Source of the DNA: Ruminococcaceae bacterium AM07-15
Lineage (GTDB): Bacteria; Bacillota; Clostridia; Oscillospirales; Butyricicoccaceae
Length of the DNA stretch: 64,000 nt
NCBI GenBank assembly: GCA_003477405.1
Contig: QUDE01000002.1
Span: 1 to 64,000 of the forward strand
Reading direction: 5' to 3'
In this document: positions 8,256-18,713 of the stretch, in pieces
Layout: the number at the start of each line of letters is the position of its first letter
Numbering within the stretch: position 1 is the first letter of the stretch
Notes under the pieces: model-generated
The model's input: only the letters and a program-made list of their open reading frames with translations
Databases searched by the model: none
Told to the model about the DNA's origin: nothing
Program-made: the position numbers and the translations under genes

Positions 8256-9740
8256 ATGGTTCGAACAGGTTTTGACAATGAGCAATATCTGAGTATGCAG
8301 TCCCAGCATATCCTGGAGAGGATCAAGCAGTTTGGTGGCAAACTCTATCTGGAGTTCGGCGGCAAGCTCTTTGATGATTTCCACGCATCCCGGGTGCTGC
8401 CTGGTTTTGCGCCCGACAGCAAAGTGCGCATGCTTCAGAGCTTGGCGGATAAGGCCGAGGTGGTCATGGCCATCAACGCTGCCGACATCGAGAAAAACAA
8501 GGTCCGGGGTGATTTGGGTATCACTTATGATGCCGATGTGCTTCGCCTGATCGATGCTTTCCGGGGCATCGGGCTTTATGTGGGCAGTGTGGTCATCACC
8601 CGCTATGGCGGCCAGCCGGCGGCGGATCAGTTCAAAACCAAGCTGGAGCATCTGGGACTGAAGGTCTATCTCCATTACTCCATTCCCGGGTATCCCACCA
8701 ATGTGCCCCTGATCGTCAGCGACGAGGGATACGGCAAAAACGAATATGTGGAGACCACTCGTCCCCTGGTGGTGGTGACGGCTCCCGGTCCGGGCAGCGG
8801 CAAAATGGCTGTGTGTCTGTCCCAGCTGTATCATGAGTACAAACGAGGCATCAGTGCAGGATATGCCAAGTTTGAAACTTTCCCTGTGTGGAATCTGCCT
8901 CTGAAGCACCCGGTGAATCTGGCCTATGAAGCGGCCACCGCAGATCTCAACGATGTGAACATGATCGACCCCTATCATCTGGAGGCCTATGGCAAGACTG
9001 CGGTCAATTACAACCGGGATATCGAAGTATTCCCGGTGCTCAATGCCATGTTTGAGACCATTGCCGGAGAAAGCCCCTACAAGTCTCCCACCGATATGGG
9101 TGTCAATATGGCCGGCTTCTGCGTGACCGATGATGAAGCGGTACGGGAAGCGGCTAAAATGGAGATCGTTCGCCGGTACTATAAGGTGATGTGCGATTAT
9201 CGTGTGGGCCGGGTGAGCGAGGAAGCGGTACACAAGGTGGAAAGCGTGATGACCCAGGCGGGCGTCGATCCTTCCATGCGCCTGGTGATCCAGCCGGCCA
9301 TCGACAAAGCCGAGGAGACCGGAGAGCCTGCGGCGGCTATGGAACTGCCGGATGGCACCATCGTCACCGGCAAGACATCCGCCTTGCTGGGCGCCTCTTC
9401 CGCCATGCTGATCAATGCGCTGAAGCACTTGGGCGGCATCAATTCCGATATCCATCTGTTGTCTCCCACCATTATCGAGCCCATTCAGCGGTTGAAGACC
9501 GGGTATCTGGGCAATAAAAACCCCCGTCTGCACACCGATGAAGTGCTGATTGCCCTGACCATCAGTGCTGCCACCAACCCGGTGGCCGAGCTGGCCATCA
9601 AGCAGTTGGGCAAGCTCAGAGGTTGTGAGGCTCACTCTACGGTGATCCTGGCTCAGGTGGATGACAATGTGTTCCGCAATCTGGGCGTCAACCTCACTTG
9701 TGAGCCCAATTATCAGACCAAGAAACTGTTTCATAAATAA
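8256..9740 (+). CDS. DUF1846 domain-containing protein
   Basis: 494 residues, matching full-length DUF1846, a widespread family of anaerobic Firmicutes with a nucleotide-binding-like fold and no settled function. A glycine-rich loop [10 protein letters not shown] (about residues 175-184) resembles a phosphate-binding loop. It is monocistronic, with a near-consensus promoter and a strong terminator, which suggests high constitutive expression. Confidence 0.92.
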   Translation: MVRTGFDNEQYLSMQSQHILERIKQFGGKLYLEFGGKLFDDFHASRVLPGFAPDSKVRMLQSLADKAEVVMAINAADIEKNKVRGDLGITYDADVLRLIDAFRGIGLYVGSVVITRYGGQPAADQFKTKLEHLGLKVYLHYSIPGYPTNVPLIVSDEGYGKNEYVETTRPLVVVTAPGPGSGKMAVCLSQLYHEYKRGISAGYAKFETFPVWNLPLKHPVNLAYEAATADLNDVNMIDPYHLEAYGKTAVNYNRDIEVFPVLNAMFETIAGESPYKSPTDMGVNMAGFCVTDDEAVREAAKMEIVRRYYKVMCDYRVGRVSEEAVHKVESVMTQAGVDPSMRLVIQPAIDKAEETGEPAAAMELPDGTIVTGKTSALLGASSAMLINALKHLGGINSDIHLLSPTIIEPIQRLKTGYLGNKNPRLHTDEVLIALTISAATNPVAELAIKQLGKLRGCEAHSTVILAQVDDNVFRNLGVNLTCEPNYQTKKLFHK

Positions 9741-9762
9741 GACATTCCAATCCCCCATTTTT

Positions 9763-9796
9763 ATATGCCGCGGAAGAGATTCCGCGGCATATTTTT
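9763..9796 (+). terminator. Rho-independent terminator
   Basis: ATATGCCGCGGAA (9763-9775) pairs perfectly with TTCCGCGGCATAT around GAGA, followed by T5. Confidence 0.92.
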
Positions 9797-9824
9797 GCAT
9801 ATTTCCCCTGGGTTTGTTTACACT
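9795..9824 (+). promoter_or_regulatory. Promoter of the gene at 9847
   Basis: TTGCAT (9795-9800), an 18-bp spacer and TACACT (9819-9824). The -35 box overlaps the T run of the preceding terminator. Confidence 0.5.
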
Positions 9825-9846
9825 AGACGGTACTGGGGGAGAAAGA

Positions 9847-10287
9847 ATGAGAATTGCAGTGATCGGAGCAGCAAAAGGGAAAGCAGCGCGATATTTGCAG
9901 GAGCTGGCAGCCCAGCAAGGCATTTGCTTGGAACAGGTGCCTTTGAAAAAAGGCGGGGTGTATGATGTGGTTTTGGCCGGGCCGATGGCAGCGAAAGCAG
10001 AAGTGCCCGACTGCTGCACATACGCTCTGGTGGCTTATGGAAAGGATGCTGCCCGTCTGTCTCATTGTTTGCAGGCCCAGACGGTGATAACCTATGGCAC
10101 CGAGAAAAGCACACTCTCCCTGTCCTCCACAGAAGGAGGAGGGATGGTATCTCAACAAAGGGAAATTATGGATATTACCGGCAGTGCGCAGCCCATCGGA
10201 GAAATCCGCTTGCCGGAAGGTCTGCCCTCTCAGTGGGTCTGCGGAGCGGCCGGTGCGCTTCTGGCCTGCGGCTGGAAGGGGATGTAG
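9847..10287 (+). CDS. Hypothetical protein
   Basis: 146 residues. The N-terminus (MRIAVIGAAKG) resembles the first strand and loop of a Rossmann-like fold, but no family is recognised. The start is at 9847 (GGGGGAGAAAGA before ATG). A longer reading frame back to 9661 would overlap DUF1846 and the intervening terminator, so it is rejected. The gene is monocistronic between its own promoter and a bidirectional terminator. Confidence 0.6.
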   Translation: MRIAVIGAAKGKAARYLQELAAQQGICLEQVPLKKGGVYDVVLAGPMAAKAEVPDCCTYALVAYGKDAARLSHCLQAQTVITYGTEKSTLSLSSTEGGGMVSQQREIMDITGSAQPIGEIRLPEGLPSQWVCGAAGALLACGWKGM

Positions 10288-10331
10288 AGGCCTAAACTGC
10301 TTTGGGTATCTGCTCCTGTTTTTGAAATAAG

Positions 10332-10366
10332 AAAAGTGCCCCCGTGCAGAAACGGGGGCACTTTTT
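10332..10366. terminator. Bidirectional terminator
   Basis: AAAGTGCCCCCGT and ACGGGGGCACTTT form a perfect stem with A/T runs on both sides, between convergent genes. Confidence 0.9.
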
Positions 10367-10375
10367 GTCAAACAG

Positions 10376-11725
<1,350 letters not shown>

Positions 11726-11742
11726 TCCAATCCCTCCACAGG

Positions 11743-11770
11743 CATTGTATGCCAAAAGGGATCAGAGGGT
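11743..11770 (-). promoter_or_regulatory. Possible sigma-K-type promoter of the exosporium gene
   Basis: Minus strand: AC, a 17-base gap, then CATACAATG, close to the sigma-K consensus (AC, about 16-17 bases, CATAnnnTA). A mother-cell late promoter fits a spore-surface product. No sigma-A promoter is visible in the 51-bp gap. Confidence 0.35.
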
Positions 11771-11776
11771 GTGCTT

Positions 11777-12298
11777 TTATCGTTCGATACCGTCCCGGGC
11801 CAAAACACCTTGCTCCGTATAGTAGTGACGGACCTCTTGCATTTCAGTGATCAGATCGGCTTTTTCCATCAAACAGGATGGCATATAGCGTCCGGTGAGC
11901 ACCAATTCCATCCCTTGAGGACGCCGTTCGATCAAGGCCAGTACATCCTCTTCCCGAATCAGCCCGCACACAATGGCAATGCTGATCTCATCCAGAATCA
12001 TTACATCATATTGACCGCTTTCCATCAACTGTGTCACATGCTCCAGCCCTTCCTGGGCCGCTTGACGGTCACTTTCTTCTGGCGAACGATCAATAAAGCA
12101 GCCTTTGCCCAGAAGCTCTATTGTAATCTGGGGCAACGCTTTTTCCATCAGACGGACTTCGCTGTATTTCATATCTTTCACAAATTGACCGATATAGACC
12201 CGCAGCCCGGCCCCAGCGGCCCGCAGAGCCAGACCCATGGCGGCAGTGGTTTTTCCTTTGCCGTTGCCAGTGTAGATTTGCAGATATCCTTGCTTCAT
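11777..12298 (-). CDS. cobO: Cob(I)yrinic acid a,c-diamide adenosyltransferase (corrinoid adenosyltransferase)
   Basis: 173 residues, CobO/BtuR/CobA type. It transfers the adenosyl group of ATP to the cobalt of corrinoids in coenzyme B12 synthesis or salvage. A P-loop GNGKGKTT lies at residues 11-18, and DVMILDEI is the Walker-B-like segment. RHYY near the C-terminus is also typical. AAAGAGG lies before the ATG. It stands alone, with no other cobalamin genes nearby. Confidence 0.93.
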   Translation of the reverse strand: MKQGYLQIYTGNGKGKTTAAMGLALRAAGAGLRVYIGQFVKDMKYSEVRLMEKALPQITIELLGKGCFIDRSPEESDRQAAQEGLEHVTQLMESGQYDVMILDEISIAIVCGLIREEDVLALIERRPQGMELVLTGRYMPSCLMEKADLITEMQEVRHYYTEQGVLARDGIER

Positions 12299-12342
12299 GG
12301 TGTACCTCTTTTCTTTAAAAGCAACTGTTGGATAGCATGCTG

Positions 12343-12371
12343 ATTATAGCAACACAGGCTAAGGCTGTAAA
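12343..12371 (-). promoter_or_regulatory. Promoter of cobO
   Basis: Minus strand: TTTACA, a 17-bp spacer, TATAAT with extended TGC. It is divergent from the GGDEF gene promoter. No cobalamin riboswitch is seen in the short 5' region. Confidence 0.75.
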
Positions 12372-12432
12372 GTGGTGTGAGCGAGGGAGAGTGGAGAAAG
12401 CAGGAGAGCAATGAAATGGCCAAAGAAAATAA

Positions 12433-12462
12433 TTGACAAAAGGGAGTGGGTGTTGATATAAT
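12433..12462 (+). promoter_or_regulatory. Full-consensus promoter of the GGDEF gene
   Basis: Perfect -35 TTGACA and perfect -10 TATAAT with an 18-bp spacer, 41 bases before the start codon. Confidence 0.9.
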
Positions 12463-12503
12463 CGTCTGCGTCCAAAAAATGGATTACAAAAAGGAATGCA
12501 GCG

Positions 12504-13691
12504 ATGTGTTCCCTTTTTCAACGAGAAATAAGGAGTTTGAGCAGGCGATGGCCCATGTCTAAGGCATTGGAAATGGCAATACGGTCCTATTACGGACCTT
12601 TGACAGGATTGATATTATTTGCGGTCTTTTTGCAGACAAACCAATTATTAACTAGACGGGAAAAGAATTTGTTTGCTTGCGAACTGACAGTGGTGGGAAT
12701 GATGCTGCTGGCCACTTCCGTGGATGTCTGCGTCTCCCAGGCTTCGGAGGAAGTGCAGTGGCGGGCCCGGGCCGTGGCCAGTGCTTTGCAGTTTGCTTTG
12801 GCGCCTATGGCGCCGTTTTTTCTGGCACAGCTGTGTCACCCTATGCACCGGATCAAGCAGCGGCTGTTTGCCTTGCCGGTAGTCATCAATTTTTTGGTGG
12901 CGATCGGCAGTTGGCATACCGGATTGGTTGCCCGGCTTGGACCTCAGGGACAATATATCCGGGGACCGTTATTTGTTCTTCCATTTGTGACGGTAGCTAT
13001 TTATCTGGGATGGATGTTTGTGATCTTTTCACGAAACAGCAATCCAGGTCGGCGGATGGAAAGCTGGTCTACCGCAGCGGTGGCCCTGGTGATGATAGGG
13101 GCCAGCGGGATTGAGGTGATTCTCCATCTCCGTGGCGTTCTTTGGAGCACAGCGACGATTTGTCTGATTCTCTTGTTCTTTGCGCTTACTGTTACAAAGG
13201 TGTTGTATGATCCTCTGACCGGGACATATAGCCGCCTGGCCTATCAGAAGCGTTTGGAGTGTATTCGGTGGAAGAGCCAGATCACTTTGGCCATGGTAGA
13301 CATGAACGGCTTGAAGAAGATCAACGATTGTTTGGGCCATGGGGCCGGAGATCAGGCAATCTGCCAAGTTGCTCAGGCATTGAGTGCCATCCGGTGCCGA
13401 GGATTGAAAGTGTATCGATACGGAGGAGATGAGTTTGTGCTCATCGGAGAAGGGCTGATAGCCGGCCGTCTGGAACGGGAACTGGAGGGAGCCCTTGTGC
13501 GGTGCGGCACAGTGGAAGGGATGCCGGTCTCTTTTGCCTATGGTGTTCGGCAGGGCCGGGGCGCAGAAGTGGAAAAGCTGCTGGGAGAAGTGGATAGCCA
13601 GATGTATGTGAACAAAGCACAAAATCTGGCCGATGATGATGTAAGCCATCCAGAACCCAGCGGCGGTTATTTCGGTGGCGGCCAGGCCTGA
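12504..13691 (+). CDS. Membrane-bound GGDEF protein (diguanylate cyclase)
   Basis: 395 residues. About seven hydrophobic segments (30-235) form a 7TM sensor module like those on histidine kinases. A GGDEF domain (about 236-385) follows. The active loop is intact (GGDEF, 307-311, preceded by RY), and the MVDMNGLKKINDxxGHxxGD metal/GTP segment is present, so synthesis of c-di-GMP is expected. No RxxD inhibitory site is seen five residues before the loop, so product feedback is probably absent. AAAGGA before 12504 supports the start; 12555 is an alternative. Confidence 0.85.
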   Translation: MCSLFQREIRSLSRRWPMSKALEMAIRSYYGPLTGLILFAVFLQTNQLLTRREKNLFACELTVVGMMLLATSVDVCVSQASEEVQWRARAVASALQFALAPMAPFFLAQLCHPMHRIKQRLFALPVVINFLVAIGSWHTGLVARLGPQGQYIRGPLFVLPFVTVAIYLGWMFVIFSRNSNPGRRMESWSTAAVALVMIGASGIEVILHLRGVLWSTATICLILLFFALTVTKVLYDPLTGTYSRLAYQKRLECIRWKSQITLAMVDMNGLKKINDCLGHGAGDQAICQVAQALSAIRCRGLKVYRYGGDEFVLIGEGLIAGRLERELEGALVRCGTVEGMPVSFAYGVRQGRGAEVEKLLGEVDSQMYVNKAQNLADDDVSHPEPSGGYFGGGQA

Positions 13692-13709
13692 TAAAAAATA
13701 AAATCACAG

Positions 13710-13748
13710 AAAAAGGCCGACCGTTCTTTTGGAACGGCCGGCCTTTTT
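13710..13748. terminator. Bidirectional terminator
   Basis: AAAAGGCCG-A-CCGTTC and GAACGG-C-CGGCCTTTTT form a long stem with one mismatch around TTTT, between the convergent GGDEF and aminopeptidase genes. Confidence 0.85.
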
Positions 13749-13780
13749 GGTCGGTGAAAGAATAAAGTTTTGCCGGTCAA

Positions 13781-14719
13781 TCAGAGAACAAATTCTCCCT
13801 GACGGATGACCTGCACATCGTCCAGATACAGATCGGGCTTCAGAATGATGCCGTCCATGTGGCAATCGGCTTTGTTCACGCCGCCAAAGGAAGTGTTGGT
13901 GCCGAAGGCGATGTGCACCGTACCATAGACCTTTTCGTCCTCCAGGATGATACCCCGCAGGATGGCCTTTTCATTGGTGCCGATACCCAACTCGCCCACA
14001 GTGCCGTTTTCCGGCTTTTGCAGCAGGATGGCAAGCTTGCCGTCGTCCCCGTCCACACTTTGCAACACGCCGTCCTTGATGTGTACCGTGATGGGCTTTT
14101 CCAGCTTGCCCACACCCACCATGCTGCCGTCAATGATCATGCTGCCATTGACCCCATTTTCCATGGGGGCGATGTAGGCCTCACCAGAAGGCAGGTTGCC
14201 GCTTTGGCCCTTTTCCCGATAGACACCGGGAGAGGGGATGCCTTTGCGGCCCTGGAGATCCAGGGTGAGGGTGTGGCCGTCTTTGCAGATGCGGGCGGTG
14301 CTGGCTTTGGTGAGCATTTCGGTCAAAGTGCCGGTGAGCTTTTCCACCTGGTCATAGTCAGCGGTGATGGCCCCTTCCTGGAACATTTCCTGGGTGATGC
14401 CGGGCATGGTGGCCAGCCGGGCCCCGTTCTTCACGGCGTTGATCCGGGCATTGGTATGGGTGAGGGATTTCTCTGTGGGGCAGATAATCACCTGGGACAC
14501 CGCCATGGCAGCGGCCACCGGAGCAGGGGGCTCCTCACCGGAAACAGAGCGGGGAGCCATTTGCATCAGCATGGCTTCAGCCCCCAGAGCCTGGGCTCCT
14601 TCGTACAGGGCCCGGCCGATCTCCGGACGGCTGTCATCGGTGACGATGAGCACGGTCTCGCCCGCTTTGACGGCCAGGCTGGAGCGCAGTACCGATTTTG
14701 CGTTTTCCACAAGATCCAT
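13781..14719 (-). CDS. M29-like (AmpS-type) aminopeptidase family protein
   Basis: 312 residues, related to the M29 aminopeptidase family (AmpS) but shorter than the usual 370-410. The C-terminal half has the family's GELGIGTNEKA block, then VYGTVHIAFGTN and CHMDGIILKPDL, with Glu, His and Asp as likely metal ligands. Substrate unknown; a peptide or cyclic-amide hydrolase is plausible. The start is set by AGGAGGAACAACC before MDLVENA. It is the last gene of a three-gene minus-strand operon with AroM and DUF1177. Confidence 0.75.
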   Translation of the reverse strand: MDLVENAKSVLRSSLAVKAGETVLIVTDDSRPEIGRALYEGAQALGAEAMLMQMAPRSVSGEEPPAPVAAAMAVSQVIICPTEKSLTHTNARINAVKNGARLATMPGITQEMFQEGAITADYDQVEKLTGTLTEMLTKASTARICKDGHTLTLDLQGRKGIPSPGVYREKGQSGNLPSGEAYIAPMENGVNGSMIIDGSMVGVGKLEKPITVHIKDGVLQSVDGDDGKLAILLQKPENGTVGELGIGTNEKAILRGIILEDEKVYGTVHIAFGTNTSFGGVNKADCHMDGIILKPDLYLDDVQVIRQGEFVL

Positions 14720-14784
14720 TGGTTGTTCCTCCTGAATTGATTTGGGCGGCGCAGGCTGTGCGCCGCCCAACATATTTTTGGCTC

Positions 14785-15453
14785 TTACAAAAGCTCCATG
14801 GCCACCCGGGCCAGGAGAGTGCGGGGCAGAATCACCCGTTTTCCGGTTTCTTCCTGAAAGATCTCTTTCATCTTTTGGGTATAGCCGATGCAGTCCAGAA
14901 TCACCATATCGCAATCGGTTTCCGCCACCTGTCTGGCGCACTGACGCACACCTGCTTCCCCTTCATAAGGGGAAACGGCAAAGGAAACCGGCTCCTGAAG
15001 ATAAAGTTTCCATTTTTCCAGGCTCTGGTCCTTTTGCAGGGGTGAGGGATTGACAATAGCGGTTTTTCGGGAGGAAATGGCCGGGGCCATGCCCTTGAGC
15101 ACCCGGCCGGGGAAAAGCAGGGGTACCCGGCTTTGGAAGGTGTCGGGAAAATCCCCGGTGCAGAAAAAGAGGATCAGACGGCATCCTGCATCTTCCAGCT
15201 CCGTGATGGCATTTTGCAGCCGGGGAAGCACATATTTTTCGGCAAAAGTCACCGAAGAACCGTCCGTGAGGCGGGAAACCAGCACATAGTCTCCCTCTTC
15301 CGGCTGGAAAGCGGCAATGTCTTCCCGGGTCAGCCCGTCCAGGCCGCCCCTTTCCAAAAGCTCCACACCGGGGAGCAGGGGCAGGATATCCGCTGTTACA
15401 TCCACCCGGGGAGCCTGTCCCACGGTGACTGCTCCGATTTTTACCGAAGGCAT
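14785..15453 (-). CDS. AroM family protein
   Basis: 222 residues, matching AroM (E. coli aroM lies near shikimate genes, function unproven). The fold resembles Asp/Glu/hydantoin racemases, with a Cys in FFCTGDF (about residue 96) and another in ILDCIGYT (about 190), the two positions where racemases hold their catalytic cysteines. It starts 2 bases after the end of the DUF1177 gene, with its ribosome site GGGGAGGA inside that gene, so the two are tightly coupled. Confidence 0.8.
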   Translation of the reverse strand: MPSVKIGAVTVGQAPRVDVTADILPLLPGVELLERGGLDGLTREDIAAFQPEEGDYVLVSRLTDGSSVTFAEKYVLPRLQNAITELEDAGCRLILFFCTGDFPDTFQSRVPLLFPGRVLKGMAPAISSRKTAIVNPSPLQKDQSLEKWKLYLQEPVSFAVSPYEGEAGVRQCARQVAETDCDMVILDCIGYTQKMKEIFQEETGKRVILPRTLLARVAMELL

Positions 15454-15455
15454 GA

Positions 15456-16394
15456 TCAGTTCCTCCCCTTGGTCTGGAAATGACCCATGGGGCCATACAG
15501 CTTCTGGATGAGGGCATATTCTTCCTCATCGTAGAACTTGCAGTCACCCTTGCCAAAGTACTTGGCCACTTCCAGCATGAAGCGGGCGGCTTCTTCGCAA
15601 TCCACGAAGTGGGTGGCGCCGGTGGCGCAGCCGGCCACAGTGGTTTCGGTGGTGATGGCCACGCCTACCACAGGAGCATTGGTGGCAGTAGCGGGCTGGA
15701 GGATGCTGTTGAGGTGGTACAGGCCGTTGCCATAGGGGGTGATGTCCTGCTGAGACAGGGCAAACACATAGGGCAGGCGGCCGGTGGAAGTCTGCATGAT
15801 ATCCAGCAGATCATCGCTGACCTTCAGGATATAGCCTTCCTTGACGGTGGGGGAGATGGCAAAGCCACGGGTGTTGATGATCCGGTTGCCCTTGGTGGTG
15901 TCCACCACCAGGATGGCGTCCAGCTCGGGGGTGACTTCGGCCTGGTTCACCTGGGCCATGTCCAGGGGAGAACCCATGAAGGGTACCGGCTTATGGGGCT
16001 GGGTGGGAGCATCGGGGCATACATGGGTGGAAATGAACACATCTCCTTCCAGATAGTCACCTTTCACCTGCATATCCAGCAGTTTTGCAGCCAGGGTCAG
16101 GGCCACCAGAGCGCCATCGCCATCGGAGACAAAACCGGTCATTTCCGGACGGGCGCCCAGGCCGCCCAGACGGCCCAGCAGGCCGATGGTGGGGGCTGTG
16201 CCGCCCTGGCTCTTGCCGTTTTTGCCGGGGATGCGTACCTTCACCATATCGGTGGAGCCTTTGGCGCCGGAGAGCACCTGAATTTCCACATTGGCGTCCG
16301 CCTTGATGGAGCGCAGATAGTCAGCCACCTTCTGGCCGCTGGCAGTGCTGCTGTCCAGGATATCATAGACCTCAGTCAGTTGTTTGAGAAGCAT
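15456..16394 (-). CDS. DUF1177 family protein
   Basis: 312 residues, full-length DUF1177. The family commonly travels with AroM and an M29-type aminopeptidase, and this operon reproduces that set. A central STHVCPDAPTQPH block and a C-terminal CATGATHFVDCEEAARF block are conserved-looking and rich in possible metal ligands, so it may be a hydrolase. The start is at MLLKQL (AAAGGTGG upstream); the reading frame continues further upstream, but that part crosses a terminator. Confidence 0.8.
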   Translation of the reverse strand: MLLKQLTEVYDILDSSTASGQKVADYLRSIKADANVEIQVLSGAKGSTDMVKVRIPGKNGKSQGGTAPTIGLLGRLGGLGARPEMTGFVSDGDGALVALTLAAKLLDMQVKGDYLEGDVFISTHVCPDAPTQPHKPVPFMGSPLDMAQVNQAEVTPELDAILVVDTTKGNRIINTRGFAISPTVKEGYILKVSDDLLDIMQTSTGRLPYVFALSQQDITPYGNGLYHLNSILQPATATNAPVVGVAITTETTVAGCATGATHFVDCEEAARFMLEVAKYFGKGDCKFYDEEEYALIQKLYGPMGHFQTKGRN

Positions 16395-16415
16395 TCTTTT
16401 TTTCCACCTTTCTTT

Positions 16416-16433
16416 TTGGAGAGAGATCTCCAA
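16416..16433 (-). promoter_or_regulatory. Palindromic operator-like site before the DUF1177 operon
   Basis: TTGGAGA-GAGA-TCTCCAA, a perfect 7-bp inverted repeat with a 4-base centre, 22 bases upstream of the start codon. It could be a repressor site or a small leader hairpin. No regulator gene lies beside it. Confidence 0.4.
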
Positions 16434-16454
16434 TTCTCTTCTCATCCTACCACA

Positions 16455-16491
16455 CAAAAAAGCGCCTGGCAAGGGAGCCAGGCGCTTTTTT
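16455..16491 (-). terminator. Rho-independent terminator
   Basis: AAAAAAGCGCCTGGC and GCCAGGCGCTTTTTT form a perfect 15-bp stem. It terminates the 16507-17640 gene before the DUF1177 operon begins. Confidence 0.9.
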
Positions 16492-16506
16492 GCAGAAATG
16501 GGCAAT

Positions 16507-17640
16507 TTAAAAGCCGGAAGGCAGAGTATAAAAGGCGGGAGTCTCTCCCTCCTCTGCCAGAAGTTCCACTCCCTGAAGGAGAAATCCCCAGCCAGGGCGG
16601 ATAAAATGGAGAGAAAGGAGCTGGCCGCTTCCTGTATCCAAAGCGTAGAAGCAGTCCCGCATTCCCCAATCACCGGGCAGCTTGCTTTGCCGGGAGCCTT
16701 CCAGATAACCATAGAGCACTCCGTCCTCCATCACCAGGAAAGGACAGCCCTGCCACACCTCTATTTCATCCTGAGGAATGTCCAGGTGATAAGTGATGGA
16801 GTCTTTTTCCTTCCAGTCAAAATCATAGGAATGCAGGATCACCTGACGGAGGGAAGAGGTGTTGGCCAGAAAATAACCATCCGGCGTCATCAGCAAATGG
16901 GATACTGGCTGAGTCAGCGGCAGGGAAAACAGTTGTCCGGTGGCAAAATCGTATTGCCCCAAAAGTTTTTCGCTGCCCCGGGTGTAGAAAAACAGCAGCC
17001 GGTCCCGGATGTCGTCATAGAGCACCCGATCCTCCATCAGGAACCCTGCTTCCAGACTGGAGCGGGGGAAGGGCTTATTTTGGCTCTTCCCGGTGTTCAG
17101 ATCCAGAAGGGTGAGGAAGGGATCGCCCTTCTCCGGATAGCGATAGAAATAGATCCCCTTTTCCCAGGCTCCCACATGGGCCAGGGATTCAGAGGGGCTC
17201 GTTTTTTCCAAGGGGAAAAACTGAAAATCTTGTCCCTGTTTCAGCAGCACCTGCCAGCTAAGACTGCTTTCCTCCGGCAGATTATACACATAGACCTGGC
17301 CTTGAGGGATGGTTTGGGCAAATACCAGGCAGCTGGTGTAATAGGACATTTTTTCCAGAGCTTCTCCTTCTTCCTGGGGGCAGAAACCCTGGTAGATTCC
17401 ATAGGCGGGGATGCCTTTGCCTTCCTTGTTCCATTCTCCCTCCTGCAAGGTGTAAAGGTTGGTGCGGGCCTCCGGTTTGCGGACATCTCGGTAGGAAAAG
17501 CGGGGATACAGATTGCCGTTTCCCGAAAGAGGAGAATGGTGGAAAAAGCCCATGAAGTAAAAACGCCACAGAAGGACGCCGCCCAAAACAATCAGAAATC
17601 CCAAAAGGATGGGAGAGATCCATTTCCCTTTGATCTTCAC
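16507..17640 (-). CDS. Hypothetical membrane-anchored protein
   Basis: 377 residues with one N-terminal membrane anchor (about 8-28) and a long extracytoplasmic part rich in beta strands and aromatic residues. Its spaced YDF / LL / DG units suggest a beta-propeller. No family is recognised. The GTG start has GGAGG 6 bases upstream. Its promoter overlaps the end of the upstream gene. Confidence 0.7.
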   Translation of the reverse strand: MKIKGKWISPILLGFLIVLGGVLLWRFYFMGFFHHSPLSGNGNLYPRFSYRDVRKPEARTNLYTLQEGEWNKEGKGIPAYGIYQGFCPQEEGEALEKMSYYTSCLVFAQTIPQGQVYVYNLPEESSLSWQVLLKQGQDFQFFPLEKTSPSESLAHVGAWEKGIYFYRYPEKGDPFLTLLDLNTGKSQNKPFPRSSLEAGFLMEDRVLYDDIRDRLLFFYTRGSEKLLGQYDFATGQLFSLPLTQPVSHLLMTPDGYFLANTSSLRQVILHSYDFDWKEKDSITYHLDIPQDEIEVWQGCPFLVMEDGVLYGYLEGSRQSKLPGDWGMRDCFYALDTGSGQLLSLHFIRPGWGFLLQGVELLAEEGETPAFYTLPSGF

Positions 17641-17685
17641 ACGGAGCGCCTCCTCTCATACAAAACAAAAGGGATACTTTAGTTC

Positions 17686-17714
17686 AGTATAAGAGAAAAG
17701 AGAGAAAATGTCAA
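17686..17714 (-). promoter_or_regulatory. Promoter of the 16507-17640 gene
   Basis: Minus strand: TTGACA, a 17-bp spacer, TATACT. The -35 box overlaps the stop codon of the upstream gene. Confidence 0.85.
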
Positions 17715-18592
17715 TGGTTTCCTGTTTCGTCCTCCTCTTCCTCATCCCAGCGGAGGAATAGACGCTGCACCAGGCGGAGACGGCGAAGGGCTTCTTTCTT
17801 TTCCATCCGGGCCTTGTGGACCTGCTCCATGGCCTTCTCCAGCTCTTCACGGGTGGCGTGAAGGGCTTGCTTCTGGGCCTTCCGCAGGGCGGAGAGGGTG
17901 CGCTTATATTCCTGCCGGGCTTTTTTCAGCCGAAGGGTCAAAGCGTGAGGACGGGCCTGCCAATGGGGATAGGCGTGGAGCAGACGGCGGAGAAGCCGTT
18001 TGTCCCGCAGCACCTGGCGCACGGCCTGGGCGATTTCTTCGGTGTTGTCGCCCTTTTGGGTATCGATGTGCTTTTTCAGCAGGTTCATCACGGTGAAGGA
18101 CAGGCCGCAGTCACAGACAAACAGTGCCCACAGAGTCCAGACCAGAATGGCCATCACAAAGAGGGGGATGCGGGACACCCAGGAGAAAAAGAAGGGGTCC
18201 ACCACCCGGACGATAATGGCAGAGGCCAGACCGAAGAGAATCAGGTTTCCGATCCATACCCGGCCGTGAAGGTTCATGGGTTTTTTGGAATAGTCCCACC
18301 AGCGGGCGTGGAAGAGCTTTTCCAGATACCAGCTGGTGAAGTATTCCAGGCCGCCGCACAGGAAGAAGCCAGCCACAAACACATCGCCCCAGGTGCCCCG
18401 GTAGCCCAGAAGGCCGCCCACCACAATGGTGACAAAGGTGACGCCGCAGCCATAGATGGGGCACCATGGGCCCAGCAGAAAGCCCCGGTTGACCAGACGC
18501 CGGTATTCAATGGATACCAGCACCACTTCCATCACCCAGCCCAGAAAGGAAAAAAGGAAAAAGAGCAGAGAGAGCTGATAAAACAGTTTCAC
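17711..18592 (-). CDS. PF06541-type membrane protein (putative ABC-transporter permease family)
   Basis: 293 residues. Four to five membrane helices (1-170) match the clostridial family annotated as putative ABC transporter permease (CmpB-like), with the typical FSFLGWVMEVV, GPWCPIYGCG and WDYSKKPMNLHGR motifs. The C-terminal 100 residues are a highly charged coiled coil rich in Arg, Lys and Glu. The transport role is unproven, since no partner ATPase is present. The GTG start has AAAGGAG upstream. Confidence 0.75.
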   Translation of the reverse strand: MKLFYQLSLLFFLFSFLGWVMEVVLVSIEYRRLVNRGFLLGPWCPIYGCGVTFVTIVVGGLLGYRGTWGDVFVAGFFLCGGLEYFTSWYLEKLFHARWWDYSKKPMNLHGRVWIGNLILFGLASAIIVRVVDPFFFSWVSRIPLFVMAILVWTLWALFVCDCGLSFTVMNLLKKHIDTQKGDNTEEIAQAVRQVLRDKRLLRRLLHAYPHWQARPHALTLRLKKARQEYKRTLSALRKAQKQALHATREELEKAMEQVHKARMEKKEALRRLRLVQRLFLRWDEEEEDETGNH

Positions 18593-18651
18593 AAAAATGG
18601 TCTCCTTTGTATGAGATTTTGATGGATTTCAAAATGGAAAATATGAAAGAC

Positions 18652-18680
18652 AGCATACACCCTGGAGGCCTCCGGGTCAA
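18652..18680 (-). promoter_or_regulatory. Promoter with palindromic spacer for the 17711-18592 gene
   Basis: Minus strand: TTGACC, a 17-bp spacer, TATGCT. The spacer holds the perfect 10-bp palindrome GGAGGCCTCC, a possible operator. Confidence 0.65.
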
Positions 18681-18713
18681 GGGGTGGGACATAAAAAATT
18701 TCCCAGAGAAGAA

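Noticed and set aside
8091..10019. 642-codon minus-strand open frame across DUF1846 and its neighbours
   Set aside because: It crosses two genes, a strong terminator and two promoters on the other strand, and has shadow-type composition.
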